The notes: generated by a model from the letters alone, not told the origin. A DNA stretch of 64,000 bases from UJ101 sp047975265 (GCA_047975265.1 JBKEDE010000042.1:26208-90207); one strand, 5' to 3'; shown: positions 28,612-37,340, numbered from the stretch's first letter. Numbers and translations: made by a program.

Positions 28612-28743
28612 ATGAAAATTTTAGATAACGAAATGTATTTTGACGATTCAGGAATTAAAAACGATGGTTCGGCTGTTTTTAATTGGAATGCAGGAAGCAA
28701 GAAAAGATATTTGCAGTATAATTTAAAAATCAGTAAGACATGA
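28612..28743 (+). CDS. Small ORF overlapping the DUF2141 gene start
   Basis: An ATG-started frame of 43 codons begins MKILDNEMYFDDSGIKNDG and ends in TGA. Its stop overlaps the next gene's start as ATGA, a sign of translational coupling. No signal peptide or membrane segment is present. The C-terminal KKRYLQYNLKISKT looks a little like the last strand of an outer-membrane barrel, so it may be the remnant of a larger deleted gene. It could also be a chance frame; function unknown. Confidence 0.35.
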   Translation: MKILDNEMYFDDSGIKNDGSAVFNWNAGSKKRYLQYNLKISKT

Positions 28744-29138
28744 AAACAATTTTTTTAATCATCAGTTTAGGATTAAGTTTTGTAACTTTAAATGCTCAAG
28801 AAAAAGTTCAATTGGCATTAAATTTTGAAAATATAACAGAGAAAGGAAATCTTATGGTGGCTGTTTTTGATTCGGAAGAAGGATGGGAAAAGCATCAGCC
28901 TATTGAAGCAACACAACATCTTACAGAAAAAAAATCTGAAACAGTTTATTTTAAGATTCCAAAAGGTATTTACGGGGTAGCTGCATTTATTGATACAAAC
29001 GGAAATCACTTTTACGATTTTGGCAAAGAAATTTATACTTTTTCAAATCAGTATATTCCGAGAGAAAATCCTACTCTTGAAAAATTTGCCATAAAAGTAA
29101 ATCAAGATGAAGAAATTACTTTAAAAATGACGAAATAA
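28740..29138 (+). CDS. DUF2141 domain-containing exported protein
   Basis: A 132-residue protein with a signal peptide ending near NAQ (residue 19) and the DUF2141 beta-sandwich. Typical features are LMVAVFDSEEGW at about 39-50, IPKGIYGVAAFIDTNGNHFYD with its conserved Gly, Tyr and Asp-x-Asn-Gly turn, and a GKEIYTFSNQ-like segment. Function of the family is unknown. The stop codon overlaps the sensor kinase start by one base, so DUF2141, kinase and regulator form a tight operon. Confidence 0.85.
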   Translation: MKTIFLIISLGLSFVTLNAQEKVQLALNFENITEKGNLMVAVFDSEEGWEKHQPIEATQHLTEKKSETVYFKIPKGIYGVAAFIDTNGNHFYDFGKEIYTFSNQYIPRENPTLEKFAIKVNQDEEITLKMTK

Positions 29139-30136
29139 TGAATCCGTATATCAAAAATATTTTAGTAGCTCTTTTTATTGCTTTTTTCACATCATTAATT
29201 GTTTATTTTATTCATAATCAATATTTTAAAATAAATTATGTGCCATACGCTTTTTTTTGGTTGATAATTGCTGCATGCTTTACCATTCCATCGATAATAC
29301 TTGCAAAAGCATTGGATTTTTACTTTCCGTGGGGTCAATCTAAAAATAGACTATGGATTACTATTTTTATGAATTTGGTATTGATTACTTTTCTATCGAT
29401 AATCATTTCCTATTATCAAGTTAAATGGCTTGAAAATCCTTCTATAACATGGTCTGAGTATATGGAGGACGGACGTTCGAAAATAGTTTTTTACGGGCTT
29501 ATGGCGACACTTTTTTCTTTCTTTTTCCATGCCAAAGGTTTTTACGAAGCTCTGGTAAAAAGCAATGAGCGAGAAATAATGCTTATTGAAGAAAAAAAAG
29601 AAACCGAGCTAAAGGCTTTAAAAGCTCAAATGGATCCTCATTTTTTATTTAACAATCTAAATGTTTTGTATGCCCTAATTGATGAAAATCCACCAAAGGC
29701 ACAAGAATTTGTAGCAAAACTCTCAAAAGTATATCGCTATGTATTGGAAGCCAAAGATAAAAAAACAATTTCTTTGAAAGAAGAAGTAGATTTTGCCAAA
29801 CAATATTTCGGGTTATTGGAAAAACGTTTTGAAATGGCTATTCGGTTAGAAATTAAATTAGAAGATTTAAAGAAAAAAATAGTGCCGCTTACTTTACAGA
29901 CTGCTTTGGAAAATGCAGTAAAGCACAATGATTTTACAGAAGAAAAGCCTTTGATAATTAAAATATTTGAGAAAAAAAATTCTCTTTTTATCGAAAATAA
30001 CTGTCAAAAAAAAGAAGTGCATTATTGTGGTAAAACAGGTTTAAAAAATTTATCAAAATGCTATGAATTATTAGGCAACCTATTGGAAGTGGAACAAACA
30101 AACGAAATATTTAGGTTGAAAGTACCTTTACTATGA
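29138..30136 (+). CDS. LytS-type sensor histidine kinase
   Basis: A 332-residue membrane sensor kinase of the His_kinase/LytS family. Four hydrophobic segments occupy residues about 7-25, 37-57, 75-92 and 116-132, then a coiled linker. The phosphoacceptor box KAQMDPHFLFNNLN has His168. The ATPase part has TALENAVKHNDF as the N-box but no long G-box loop beyond KTGLKNLSKCYELLG, which is normal for this family. The stimulus is not apparent. It is followed after 16 bases by its LytTR regulator. Confidence 0.93.
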   Translation: MNPYIKNILVALFIAFFTSLIVYFIHNQYFKINYVPYAFFWLIIAACFTIPSIILAKALDFYFPWGQSKNRLWITIFMNLVLITFLSIIISYYQVKWLENPSITWSEYMEDGRSKIVFYGLMATLFSFFFHAKGFYEALVKSNEREIMLIEEKKETELKALKAQMDPHFLFNNLNVLYALIDENPPKAQEFVAKLSKVYRYVLEAKDKKTISLKEEVDFAKQYFGLLEKRFEMAIRLEIKLEDLKKKIVPLTLQTALENAVKHNDFTEEKPLIIKIFEKKNSLFIENNCQKKEVHYCGKTGLKNLSKCYELLGNLLEVEQTNEIFRLKVPLL

Positions 30137-30152
30137 TGTAATTTGTATTGAG

Positions 30153-30884
30153 ATGAAAACATTAATTATTGAAGATGAAAAACCCGCTGCCCGTCAACTA
30201 CATAAAATGGCTCAACAGAACGGGTTGAGCGTAGTAGGAATCGTTCATTCCGTAGTAGAAGGAAAAAAATGGTTTAAAATAAATGAGCAACCGGATTTAA
30301 TCATTTCGGATATTCAGTTGGGCGATGGATTAAGTTTTGATATTTATAAAGAATTTGATTTAAAAAGTTTTATTCTTTTTATTACAGCTTTTGATCAATA
30401 CACGCTAAAAGCCTTTAAATTAAATAGTATTGATTATTTATTAAAGCCTGTAACAAAGGAAGATTTTAGAAATGCTATTGAAAAGTTTAAATCATATCAA
30501 AAGCCCTTTGGGTTTAACCAATTTGAACGATTATTCAGACAAAAAGAGGCTTATAAAGAGCGTTTTGTCGTAACGATTGGACAACAACTTAAAATCATCA
30601 GTATTGACGATATTGATGGTTTTTCTTCTGAAAATAAAACGACGTATCTTCATACTGAAAACAGACGTTATTGGATTGAAGAATCATTGGAAGAACTGGA
30701 GAATATTGTAAACCCAACCTCTTTTTTCAGAGTCAACAGACAATTCATCATTAAAATCACATCTATTGAAAAAATCACATCCTATACTAATTCTCGATTG
30801 AAATTACAAGTAAAATCAATCGAGGAGGAAATGGTTGTGAGTAGAGAGCGAGTTAAAAATTTTAAAAACTGGATTGGAAAATAA
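30153..30884 (+). CDS. LytTR-family response regulator
   Basis: A 243-residue regulator that should be phosphorylated by the kinase gene just upstream. The receiver domain has acidic residues IIEDEKPAA near the N-terminus, the phosphoacceptor Asp53 in IISDIQLGDG, and SIDYLLKPVTKEDF with the conserved Lys. The C-terminal LytTR DNA-binding domain starts near residue 130 (FVVTIGQQLKIISIDDI) and contains FFRVNRQFIIKITSIEKI. Targets are unknown; regulation of the neighbouring DUF2141 operon would be a reasonable guess. Confidence 0.94.
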   Translation: MKTLIIEDEKPAARQLHKMAQQNGLSVVGIVHSVVEGKKWFKINEQPDLIISDIQLGDGLSFDIYKEFDLKSFILFITAFDQYTLKAFKLNSIDYLLKPVTKEDFRNAIEKFKSYQKPFGFNQFERLFRQKEAYKERFVVTIGQQLKIISIDDIDGFSSENKTTYLHTENRRYWIEESLEELENIVNPTSFFRVNRQFIIKITSIEKITSYTNSRLKLQVKSIEEEMVVSRERVKNFKNWIGK

Positions 30885-30895
30885 AACAGGTAAAA

Positions 30896-32140
30896 CTATT
30901 CTCTTGAAAAAATACGACTTATACCAATCAATAAATCATAACGTTGCCCCCAAGGACGATAGTATAAAAGTGTGTGGTATAAATTGGTTGTTTGCCAGTA
31001 ATTTCCTTCGGGTTCTTCGTTAATAATTTCATACGTTTCTTTTTTAGTAAAGGTATATTGATAGTTATATGTTCCCTGTTTTAAAAGCATATTTAATTTG
31101 TAATAACGGTTTACTTCATCAAAAACCATTTTATTTTGCTTGGATAATTGCCAATCATTAAATGCTCCAGTTACATAAATATCAACCTCTTTTTTAGGGT
31201 TAAAAAATTCCAATGCAAAATGAACATCGATATAATCAGCTTGTGTATCAATATTATCTTCAGCCATTTGATCTACAGTTCTGATATAGTAACCGCCTTC
31301 ATAATCAGGCTCATTAATATATCCGGTATGAGTACGAGGCTGGTCAATCATTAAATAATGATGGTAAATGCTGTCATGCTCAATATTGTTGGTGGTCAGA
31401 GCCTTAGCATCTCGTTTTTTAGTGTCTAACCATCGGTATTCATTTCCTGCCCAAAAAGTGTAGTCAATGGAATTAAACGTTAGTTTTTGGTTGTTTACAA
31501 AATCAGGATTTAGATTATACAAAGCATCGTTCCAGTTGTTATTTTTAATAACCATTGCCCAGACATCTTGAATATTACGAGTCAAATCATACCGTTGTGA
31601 ATTAAAAACAGCATCAAAAGAAATCGTTTGAGTTTCATTGGCTTTTGTTCTTCCTTGCGAAATGACAGACTGAATTCCTACACCGGATTCGTAAACGGCA
31701 AACCGCTTGGTTATAATGGGTTTTTTAGGATTTGTTTGATAAATTTTAATGACATAATTTCCTGAAAGTCTTATATTTATTTTATTATTAGGAAAAGCCA
31801 ACCGATAATGTGTATATTTCAATGATGTATTAAAGGATTGTTTGTAATCAGAAATAAAATCTTGTTTAAATCCTACCATATAATCTGTACGAAAGGCACT
31901 GGTGGGTTTCCAATCGTGAGTATAACGTTCAATTGTGTAATTATAGCGTTTGTAAGTTCCATCCAAATCGTCAAATTTTAAAATGAGTTGTTCCCCTAAT
32001 TGAATAATGGGTGTATTATCATTGGTTTTAGGATTGAATAACACAACTCCACCAATATTTTTGGGAGGCACAACCGGCTTAAACGTTTGTGAAAATAGAA
32101 ATGAAGTAAAAAACAGTAAAAAAAAATTAAATTTTATCAT
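30896..32140 (-). CDS. Type IX secretion system plug protein (DUF5103)
   Basis: A 414-residue exported beta-rich protein of the DUF5103 family, whose Flavobacterium johnsoniae member was identified as the plug of the SprA translocon. The signal peptide MIKFNFFLLFFTSFLFSQ begins at the ATG at 32140. An upstream in-frame start at 32233 would overlap rlmB and hide the signal peptide. Landmarks are VVLFNPKTNDNTPIIQLGEQ, LKFDDLDGTYKRYNYTIERY and the C-terminal DIYVTGAFNDWQLSKQNKM, which resembles an E-set/CBM48-type domain. With gldB and gldC in the window it supports a gliding, T9SS-bearing organism. Confidence 0.8.
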   Translation of the reverse strand: MIKFNFFLLFFTSFLFSQTFKPVVPPKNIGGVVLFNPKTNDNTPIIQLGEQLILKFDDLDGTYKRYNYTIERYTHDWKPTSAFRTDYMVGFKQDFISDYKQSFNTSLKYTHYRLAFPNNKINIRLSGNYVIKIYQTNPKKPIITKRFAVYESGVGIQSVISQGRTKANETQTISFDAVFNSQRYDLTRNIQDVWAMVIKNNNWNDALYNLNPDFVNNQKLTFNSIDYTFWAGNEYRWLDTKKRDAKALTTNNIEHDSIYHHYLMIDQPRTHTGYINEPDYEGGYYIRTVDQMAEDNIDTQADYIDVHFALEFFNPKKEVDIYVTGAFNDWQLSKQNKMVFDEVNRYYKLNMLLKQGTYNYQYTFTKKETYEIINEEPEGNYWQTTNLYHTLLYYRPWGQRYDLLIGISRIFSRE

Positions 32141-32174
32141 TATGATTGCAAAAATTAAATAATATTCGTTATAA

Positions 32175-32912
32175 TCATCCCATACGCTGTCGTACACATT
32201 CGTATAAAAAAGCCCCACACGCCACCGAAACATTTAAAGAACCTGTTTTGCCATACATGGGTAATTTAGCTGTTTTTTGGGCGGTTTTTATGTATGATAA
32301 AGATACACCGTTCTCTTCACTTCCCATAACAAATGCTGTTGGAAGTTTAAAATCTAAATCATACAGCATATGATTGGTTTTCTCGGAAGCAGCAACTACT
32401 TGTATTCCATAATCTTGAATGTATTCTATCACAATTTTTAAATCGGATTCTTTACAAATAGGAATGTTGTAAATCGCTCCGGTAGAGGTTTTAATAGCAT
32501 CCGCATTAATAGGTGCGGTGTTTTTTTTAGGAATGATAATAGCATCCACTCCGGTACACTCTGCTGTTCGAACAATCGCACCAAAGTTTCGAGCGTCAGT
32601 TATTCGATCTAAAATAAGCAAAAGAGGTATTCTACCTTCTTCATACAATTTTGGTAAAATATCTTCTATTTTATGAAAATCAATAGGAGAAATAAAAGCA
32701 ACAATACCTTGATGGTTTTTTCTGGTAAAGCGATTTAAACGTTCGACAGGCACTTGTTTTGAACTAAGATTGTATTTTTTTATTAAACCTTTCAGTTCTG
32801 CATAAATCTCACCTTTCAATCCGGTTTGGATAAATAAGCTGTCTATTGTTTTTCCACTGTTGATGGCTTCAATTACCGGACGTAGTCCAAAAACCATATT
32901 ATCTTGTTGCAT
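32175..32912 (-). CDS. rlmB: 23S rRNA (guanosine-2'-O-)-methyltransferase RlmB
   Basis: A SpoU-family ribose methyltransferase, 245 residues, expected to modify the peptidyl-transferase-loop guanosine of 23S rRNA. It has the N-terminal L30e-like substrate domain beginning MVFGLRPVIEAINSGKTID, and the catalytic knot motifs DARNFGAIVRTAECTGVDA, VMGSEENGVS and LPMYGKTGSLNVSVACG. I chose the ATG at 32912; a start six codons earlier is possible. It lies between the flippase and the T9SS plug gene on the minus strand. Confidence 0.92.
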   Translation of the reverse strand: MQQDNMVFGLRPVIEAINSGKTIDSLFIQTGLKGEIYAELKGLIKKYNLSSKQVPVERLNRFTRKNHQGIVAFISPIDFHKIEDILPKLYEEGRIPLLLILDRITDARNFGAIVRTAECTGVDAIIIPKKNTAPINADAIKTSTGAIYNIPICKESDLKIVIEYIQDYGIQVVAASEKTNHMLYDLDFKLPTAFVMGSEENGVSLSYIKTAQKTAKLPMYGKTGSLNVSVACGAFLYECVRQRMG

Positions 32913-32964
32913 AATTCTGCTTTTAATCATAACAAAATTAGTTTTTTGAAACGATTTTTTAAAA

Positions 32965-34407
32965 TTATCTGAATTTAAAATCCATTAATTTGAATATATA
33001 AACACTTCCGATGAAAAGAAAAGAAAAACTACTGCATTTTACTAATAAATTGAGTAAAGATGTTTCCATTTGAGGGATGCTGTAAGCAATTAAAAAAGCG
33101 ATTAATCCTAAAACTCCAATTTTTATTGTTTCGATGGAAAAAGGAAGAATTTTATATTTGGTATAAATAAAACCCATTTTTATAATATTAAATAAAACAA
33201 GAGCAATCAAAGAAGCAACGGCAGGTCCGGTAATTCCTGTTTTTTTAATTTCCAAAAAATAAAAATTCAATGAAATATTTAAAACGGCTAAAATTAAAAC
33301 GGCTATAATATTAAACTTGTAATATTTGGAATAGGCAATAATTTGATCATTAAAACCACAAGAAATACTAATCCAGCTTCCTAAACTTACCAAATAAACA
33401 ACATTGTAACCCGCTTTTAAACTATCTCCTTGCGGAATAAGGTCAAATAAATCTTGTATTCCTAAAACAATTCCGCCAAAAAACAACAACCCGAAAGCAA
33501 AGAGAAATAAAGAGGTTTTTTTATATAAACTCTCTAATAAATCAAGCTGATTTTTGGTTAAGAAAGAAGTGATTTTAGGTGATGAAATACTGTAAACAGC
33601 CATAAAAGGAATGGTGATGATGGTTCCAAAAGAAAAACATATAGAATAAATACTGTTATCTTTAAATTCTAAAATAGAAGGAATCATCAGAGTATCAATT
33701 TTGAATGTTAGTAAACTTCCAAAAGAGGCAAGAAATGTAAAAAACCCAAAGTTCAACATGGATTTCAGCGTTGTTTTATCCCATGATTTTGGAAAAATTT
33801 GAATTTTTGATTTTTCAAATTTCTGAAGATATAAGAGGAGTAAAAGGACAATCACACCATAACCTATAATAAAAAAAAGGAGCATTTGTTTTTTATCCAT
33901 AAGAATAAAATAGCCGCCCAGTAAAAAAGAAACAATGATATTTATACGAGGTAAAAACCGTTCAAAAATAGAGGGTACAGCTACGGAGTTATAATTAGAA
34001 ATATATTTTACTAAAAGTTGGCTGTAACCCAAAAACAATCCTAAAAACAGGCTGTAAAAAGCATACTCGGTAAATTCTTTGTTTTTGATAATGTTCCAAT
34101 CAAGAATATATTTTTGATTTAATAAAAAGAAGATTAGAAAAACACAAAAAATAGTACTGGTAATGAAGAATCCAATCCCCAACAGCCCTTTTTTCTGCTT
34201 AAAAAGAGGGAAAAATTTTACCATCATAATGGCACTTCCAAAAAGAAATAATTGAGCAAAAAATTCACCTGCAGTTAAAACAGAACGTAAAATACCATGT
34301 ATTTCCAAATTTTCCGGATACAAAAATAATGAGGCTATAATACTCAAAAAAGTACCCAAATAACTCATAATGGAAAAACCCAAAGATTGTTTGGCAATCG
34401 TATTCAT
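32965..34407 (-). CDS. Oligosaccharide flippase (Wzx/MATE-like)
   Basis: A 480-residue integral membrane protein with about fourteen hydrophobic segments across its length, typical of polysaccharide biosynthesis flippases that move lipid-linked glycans over the inner membrane. NTIAKQSLGFSIMSYLGTF at the N-terminus is the family start, and a central segment has FGFFTFLASFGSLLTFKIDT. The substrate glycan is unknown. It is divergent from a family 4 glycosyltransferase with 65 bases between, so both may act on the same surface polysaccharide. Confidence 0.85.
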   Translation of the reverse strand: MNTIAKQSLGFSIMSYLGTFLSIIASLFLYPENLEIHGILRSVLTAGEFFAQLFLFGSAIMMVKFFPLFKQKKGLLGIGFFITSTIFCVFLIFFLLNQKYILDWNIIKNKEFTEYAFYSLFLGLFLGYSQLLVKYISNYNSVAVPSIFERFLPRINIIVSFLLGGYFILMDKKQMLLFFIIGYGVIVLLLLLYLQKFEKSKIQIFPKSWDKTTLKSMLNFGFFTFLASFGSLLTFKIDTLMIPSILEFKDNSIYSICFSFGTIITIPFMAVYSISSPKITSFLTKNQLDLLESLYKKTSLFLFAFGLLFFGGIVLGIQDLFDLIPQGDSLKAGYNVVYLVSLGSWISISCGFNDQIIAYSKYYKFNIIAVLILAVLNISLNFYFLEIKKTGITGPAVASLIALVLFNIIKMGFIYTKYKILPFSIETIKIGVLGLIAFLIAYSIPQMETSLLNLLVKCSSFSFLFIGSVYIFKLMDFKFR

Positions 34408-34427
34408 ATATCACAACAAGTGTAAGA

Positions 34428-34435
34428 CAAATTTA
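34428..34435 (-). promoter_or_regulatory. Bacteroidota-type -7 element for the flippase gene
   Basis: On the minus strand TAAATTTG matches TAnnTTTG, 21 bases before the flippase ATG. Confidence 0.42.
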
Positions 34436-34446
34436 GGATATTTGAT

Positions 34447-34454
34447 TAATTTTG
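34447..34454 (+). promoter_or_regulatory. Bacteroidota-type -7 element for the glycosyltransferase gene
   Basis: TAATTTTG matches TAnnTTTG, 19 bases before the glycosyltransferase ATG. It lies back-to-back with the flippase element, so the two promoters nearly touch. Confidence 0.42.
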
Positions 34455-34472
34455 AGGAATTAAATTAGATTT

Positions 34473-35651
34473 ATGAAAATTTTAATGGTTTTAGAAAGAG
34501 AATTTCCTGAAGACGAACGAGTTGAAAAAGAGGCTCTATCTCTAATAAAAGCAGGATATGAAGTTCATTTAGCTTGTTATACACTTCAAAATCGTGCTTC
34601 CATAGAAAATTATAAAGGAATCCAAATTCATCGAAAACCTATTTCTAAATTTTTATTAAAAAAAGCGAGTGTAGCAGCATTAAAATTGCCTTTTTATTTC
34701 AAGTTTTGGAAAAATTTTGTACAAAAAATTGTAAATGAAAAAAAGTTTGATGTGATTCATATTCATGATTTGCCTTTGGCAAAAATAGGGTATGAAACAG
34801 CTAAAAAAAATAATTTAAAACTAATTTTAGATTTTCATGAAAATTGGGCGGGGCTTCTTTCCGTATCCGCACATACCAAAACTTTATTAGGAAAAGTTTT
34901 AAGTTCCAATACACAATGGGAGAATTATGAAACAGCGTATTGCAAATTAGCAGACCAAATTTTGGTAGTCGTTGATGAAGCAAAAGACCGATTGGTTGAA
35001 AAAGGAATTGAAAAGAAAAAAATAAAGGTTGTTTCCAATACGATTTTGCTTCCTTTAAATATTAAAAATAAAGAAAAATATGATGTCTATACGTTTGTTT
35101 ACGCCGGAGGAATAACGTATCACCGAGGGCTTCAATATGTTTTGGACGGATTAGCTCTTGTAAATCAAACATTTTCAGATTGGCAGTTGATATTAGTAGG
35201 TTCCGGGCGTTATGTTAAAAATTTAAAAAATCAAGTCAAAAAATTAAAATTGGAAAATCAAGTTTATTTTTTAGAGCATCAACCGTATTATAAAATGATG
35301 GAATACATAGCCGGAGCAGATTGTGGACTAATTCCACACATTAAATCTTCACATACCGATCACACCATTCCCAATAAACTTTTTCAGTATATGTATTTAA
35401 AAAAGCCGGTATTGGTTTCCAATTGTAAACCTCTTGAACGCATTGTGAAAGAATGTAATAATGGATTTGTTTACAAATACAATCAGCCTAATCAGTTTAG
35501 TGAAAAAGCTTTGAAATTAATTCACGGCAAATATGATAATTTTGAAGAAAATGGTTACCAAGCTGTTCTTAAAAAGTATCATTGGGCAAAAGAAGAAGAA
35601 AAACTTAAAAAAAGTTATACGGATTTAAATTTAAAAGAATTATCTTATTGA
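34473..35651 (+). CDS. Family 4 glycosyltransferase
   Basis: A 392-residue GT-B fold glycosyltransferase. The N-terminal domain starts MKILMVLEREFPEDERVEKEA and includes HIHDLPLA. The C-terminal nucleotide-sugar domain has VYAGGITYHRGLQYV, LILVGSGRY, a DCGLIPH region, and NKLFQYMYLKKPVLVSNC that contains the conserved family pattern. Donor and acceptor are unknown. Its divergent neighbour is a flippase, which suggests glycan assembly. The stop codon at 35649-35651 abuts an insertion-sequence relic; the C-terminus ending LNLKELSY seems natural, but the last few residues could have been changed by the insertion. Confidence 0.88.
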   Translation: MKILMVLEREFPEDERVEKEALSLIKAGYEVHLACYTLQNRASIENYKGIQIHRKPISKFLLKKASVAALKLPFYFKFWKNFVQKIVNEKKFDVIHIHDLPLAKIGYETAKKNNLKLILDFHENWAGLLSVSAHTKTLLGKVLSSNTQWENYETAYCKLADQILVVVDEAKDRLVEKGIEKKKIKVVSNTILLPLNIKNKEKYDVYTFVYAGGITYHRGLQYVLDGLALVNQTFSDWQLILVGSGRYVKNLKNQVKKLKLENQVYFLEHQPYYKMMEYIAGADCGLIPHIKSSHTDHTIPNKLFQYMYLKKPVLVSNCKPLERIVKECNNGFVYKYNQPNQFSEKALKLIHGKYDNFEENGYQAVLKKYHWAKEEEKLKKSYTDLNLKELSY

Positions 35652-35827
35652 TCGTCGAGAAATTTTGAGCTACATGTCCGTCTCGCTTTCGGCTCTTATC
35701 ATCTACTTTTACTTGACCTAAAGATAACTGCTGCGATAGTCAAGAAGATAATATCTTGAAGATCATGACCTTTTGTTCGTTCAACACGAGTATCTTCCAA
35801 AGATGAAAAGTGTTCAATTGGACTCAT
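35644..35827 (-). pseudogene. Relic of an ISAs1-family transposase gene
   Basis: On the minus strand from the ATG at 35827, the translation starts MSPIEHFSSLEDTRVERTKG and continues HDLQDIIFLTIAAVI, which is the N-terminus of ISAs1-family transposases. The frame then shifts and jumps to LGQVKVDDKS, part of the catalytic region, and to RKRDGHVAQNFSTINK, a C-terminal motif. Thus most of the roughly 370-codon gene is deleted in at least two places. It is non-functional. The remaining gap to accD at 36001 holds no gene; a short frame ending at 35964 (PDITRKKLREMYEKM) may be the tail of another lost gene. Confidence 0.75.
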
Positions 35828-36000
35828 ATTAGTTTTTATTTCAAAGAGAGACCTTTTTAAACTTATATACAAGCCTAGTTATAAACAATGAGTGTAAATA
35901 ATTTAGATGCGTTTGCCCTGATATTACACGCAAAAAATTACGTGAAATGTATGAAAAAATGTAATTTTGTCTTTACAACTCATTCAAAAGAACAAATAAA

Positions 36001-36849
36001 ATGGTTTGGTTTAGACGAAATAAAAAAAATATACAGACACCTACTGAAGATAAAAAAGATTTACCAAAAGGATTATGGTACAAAACGCCCAGTGGAAAAA
36101 TTATTGATACAGAAGAATTGCAAAACAATTTGTATGTAAGTCCTGAAGACGGATATCATGTAAAAATTGGAAGTAAAGAATATTTTGAAATTCTTTTTGA
36201 CAATAATGAATTTAAAGAATTAAATCCAAAACTGGAAAGTAGAGATCCTTTAAAATTTGAAGATAAAAAAAAATATACAGACCGTCTGAAAGAAGCCAAA
36301 AGCAGAACGAATTTAAAAGATGCTATCCGAACGGCTTATGGTAAAATTAACGGACATGAAACAGTCATAGCTTGTATGGATTTTTCTTTTATCGGAGGTT
36401 CGATGGGATCTGTAGTAGGTGAAAAAATAGCTCGTGCCATTGATTTTTGTATTGAGAATAAATTGCCGTTTTTATTAATCTCCAAATCAGGCGGAGCTCG
36501 TATGATGGAGGCTGCATTTTCTCTAATGCAAATGGCTAAAACATCTGCTAAATTAGCCCTACTGGCTGAAGCTAAGCTTCCTTATATTTCTTTACTGACA
36601 GATCCTACAACAGGCGGTGTAACAGCTTCTTATGCAATGTTAGGCGATATCAATATTGCCGAACCCGGAGCTCTGATAGGCTTTGCAGGACCTCGTGTAA
36701 TAAAAGAAACTATTGGGAAAGATTTGCCTGAAGGATTTCAGACCTCAGAATTTGTTTTAGAACATGGATTTTTAGACAAAATCGTACATCGAAAAGATTT
36801 AAAGAAAACCATCAGTGATTATTTGGAAATCACGTTTTATAATGATTAA
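36001..36849 (+). CDS. accD: Acetyl-CoA carboxylase carboxyltransferase subunit beta
   Basis: The beta half of the carboxyltransferase that makes malonyl-CoA for fatty acid synthesis. The 282 residues include the crotonase-like core with ACMDFSFIGGSMGSVVGEKI, LLISKSGGARMMEAAFSLMQ (split around the SGGAR motif), LTDPTTGGVTASYAMLGD and IGFAGPRVIKETI. The N-terminal zinc ribbon found in E. coli AccD would lie at about 24-55, but that stretch (LWYKTPSGKIIDTEELQNNL and beyond) has no cysteines. From memory this is shared by other flavobacterial AccD proteins. No accA in the window. Confidence 0.95.
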   Translation: MVWFRRNKKNIQTPTEDKKDLPKGLWYKTPSGKIIDTEELQNNLYVSPEDGYHVKIGSKEYFEILFDNNEFKELNPKLESRDPLKFEDKKKYTDRLKEAKSRTNLKDAIRTAYGKINGHETVIACMDFSFIGGSMGSVVGEKIARAIDFCIENKLPFLLISKSGGARMMEAAFSLMQMAKTSAKLALLAEAKLPYISLLTDPTTGGVTASYAMLGDINIAEPGALIGFAGPRVIKETIGKDLPEGFQTSEFVLEHGFLDKIVHRKDLKKTISDYLEITFYND

Positions 36850-36889
36850 GAAAACAACTTGATTTAGAAATTTTCTTATTATAATTTAT

Positions 36890-37340
36890 TTAGCTCAATA
36901 ACGACTTTACAATCTGTGAAATCATTTTTCCATCTGCTTTTCCTGCTAATTGCTTTGTTGCTACACTCATTACTTTTCCCATATCACGAGGGGTTTCGGC
37001 ACCAACTTGAGTGATAATTTCTTTTAAAACAGTCGTTATTTCTTCCTTTGATAATTGTTTGGGCAAAAATTGCTCTATTACTTTTAGCTTGTGCTAACTC
37101 TTCTTCTGCCATTTCGCGAGCTTCTTGTGCTATAAACTGTTCTGCTGCTTCCTTTCGTTGTTTTACCTCTCTTTGCAAAAGCTTTAATTCATCTTCTTCA
37201 GAGAGCTTTCCTTGGGCACCTTCTTCTGTTTTAGCTTTTAATATAGCTGTTTTTATTGCTCTTAATGATGCTAATGCTACTTGATCTTTTGATTTCATAG
37301 CAATTTTTAATTGCTCCATCACATTTTTTTCCAAACTCAT
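36890..37340 (-). pseudogene. GatB/YqeY domain protein, frameshifted
   Basis: A YqeY-like protein that starts MSLEKNVMEQLKIAMKSKDQ and follows the family to EEELAQAK near residue 89. There the annotated frame diverges and ends after an unrelated tail (stop near 36984). In the next frame the family sequence resumes as VIEQFLPKQLSKEEI and continues through GAETPRDMGKVMSV and AGKADGKMISQIVKSLLS to a TAA at 36890-36892. The break lies in an A4 run (T at 37082-37085), where three A would restore the frame. Either the gene is broken, the reading is a sequencing error, or the ribosome slips. It follows ftsZ by 30 bases. Confidence 0.85.

Noticed and set aside
32141..32233. Longer N-terminus for the T9SS plug protein
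   Set aside because: It overlaps rlmB and buries the signal peptide.
35888..36139. 83-codon frame overlapping the accD start
   Set aside because: It runs into the accD N-terminus in another frame and has no recognisable features; accD is certain.
36890..37340. Programmed frameshift in the yqeY-like gene
   Set aside because: An A4 run is shorter than usual slippery sites and no stimulatory structure is evident, so mutation or sequencing error is more likely.
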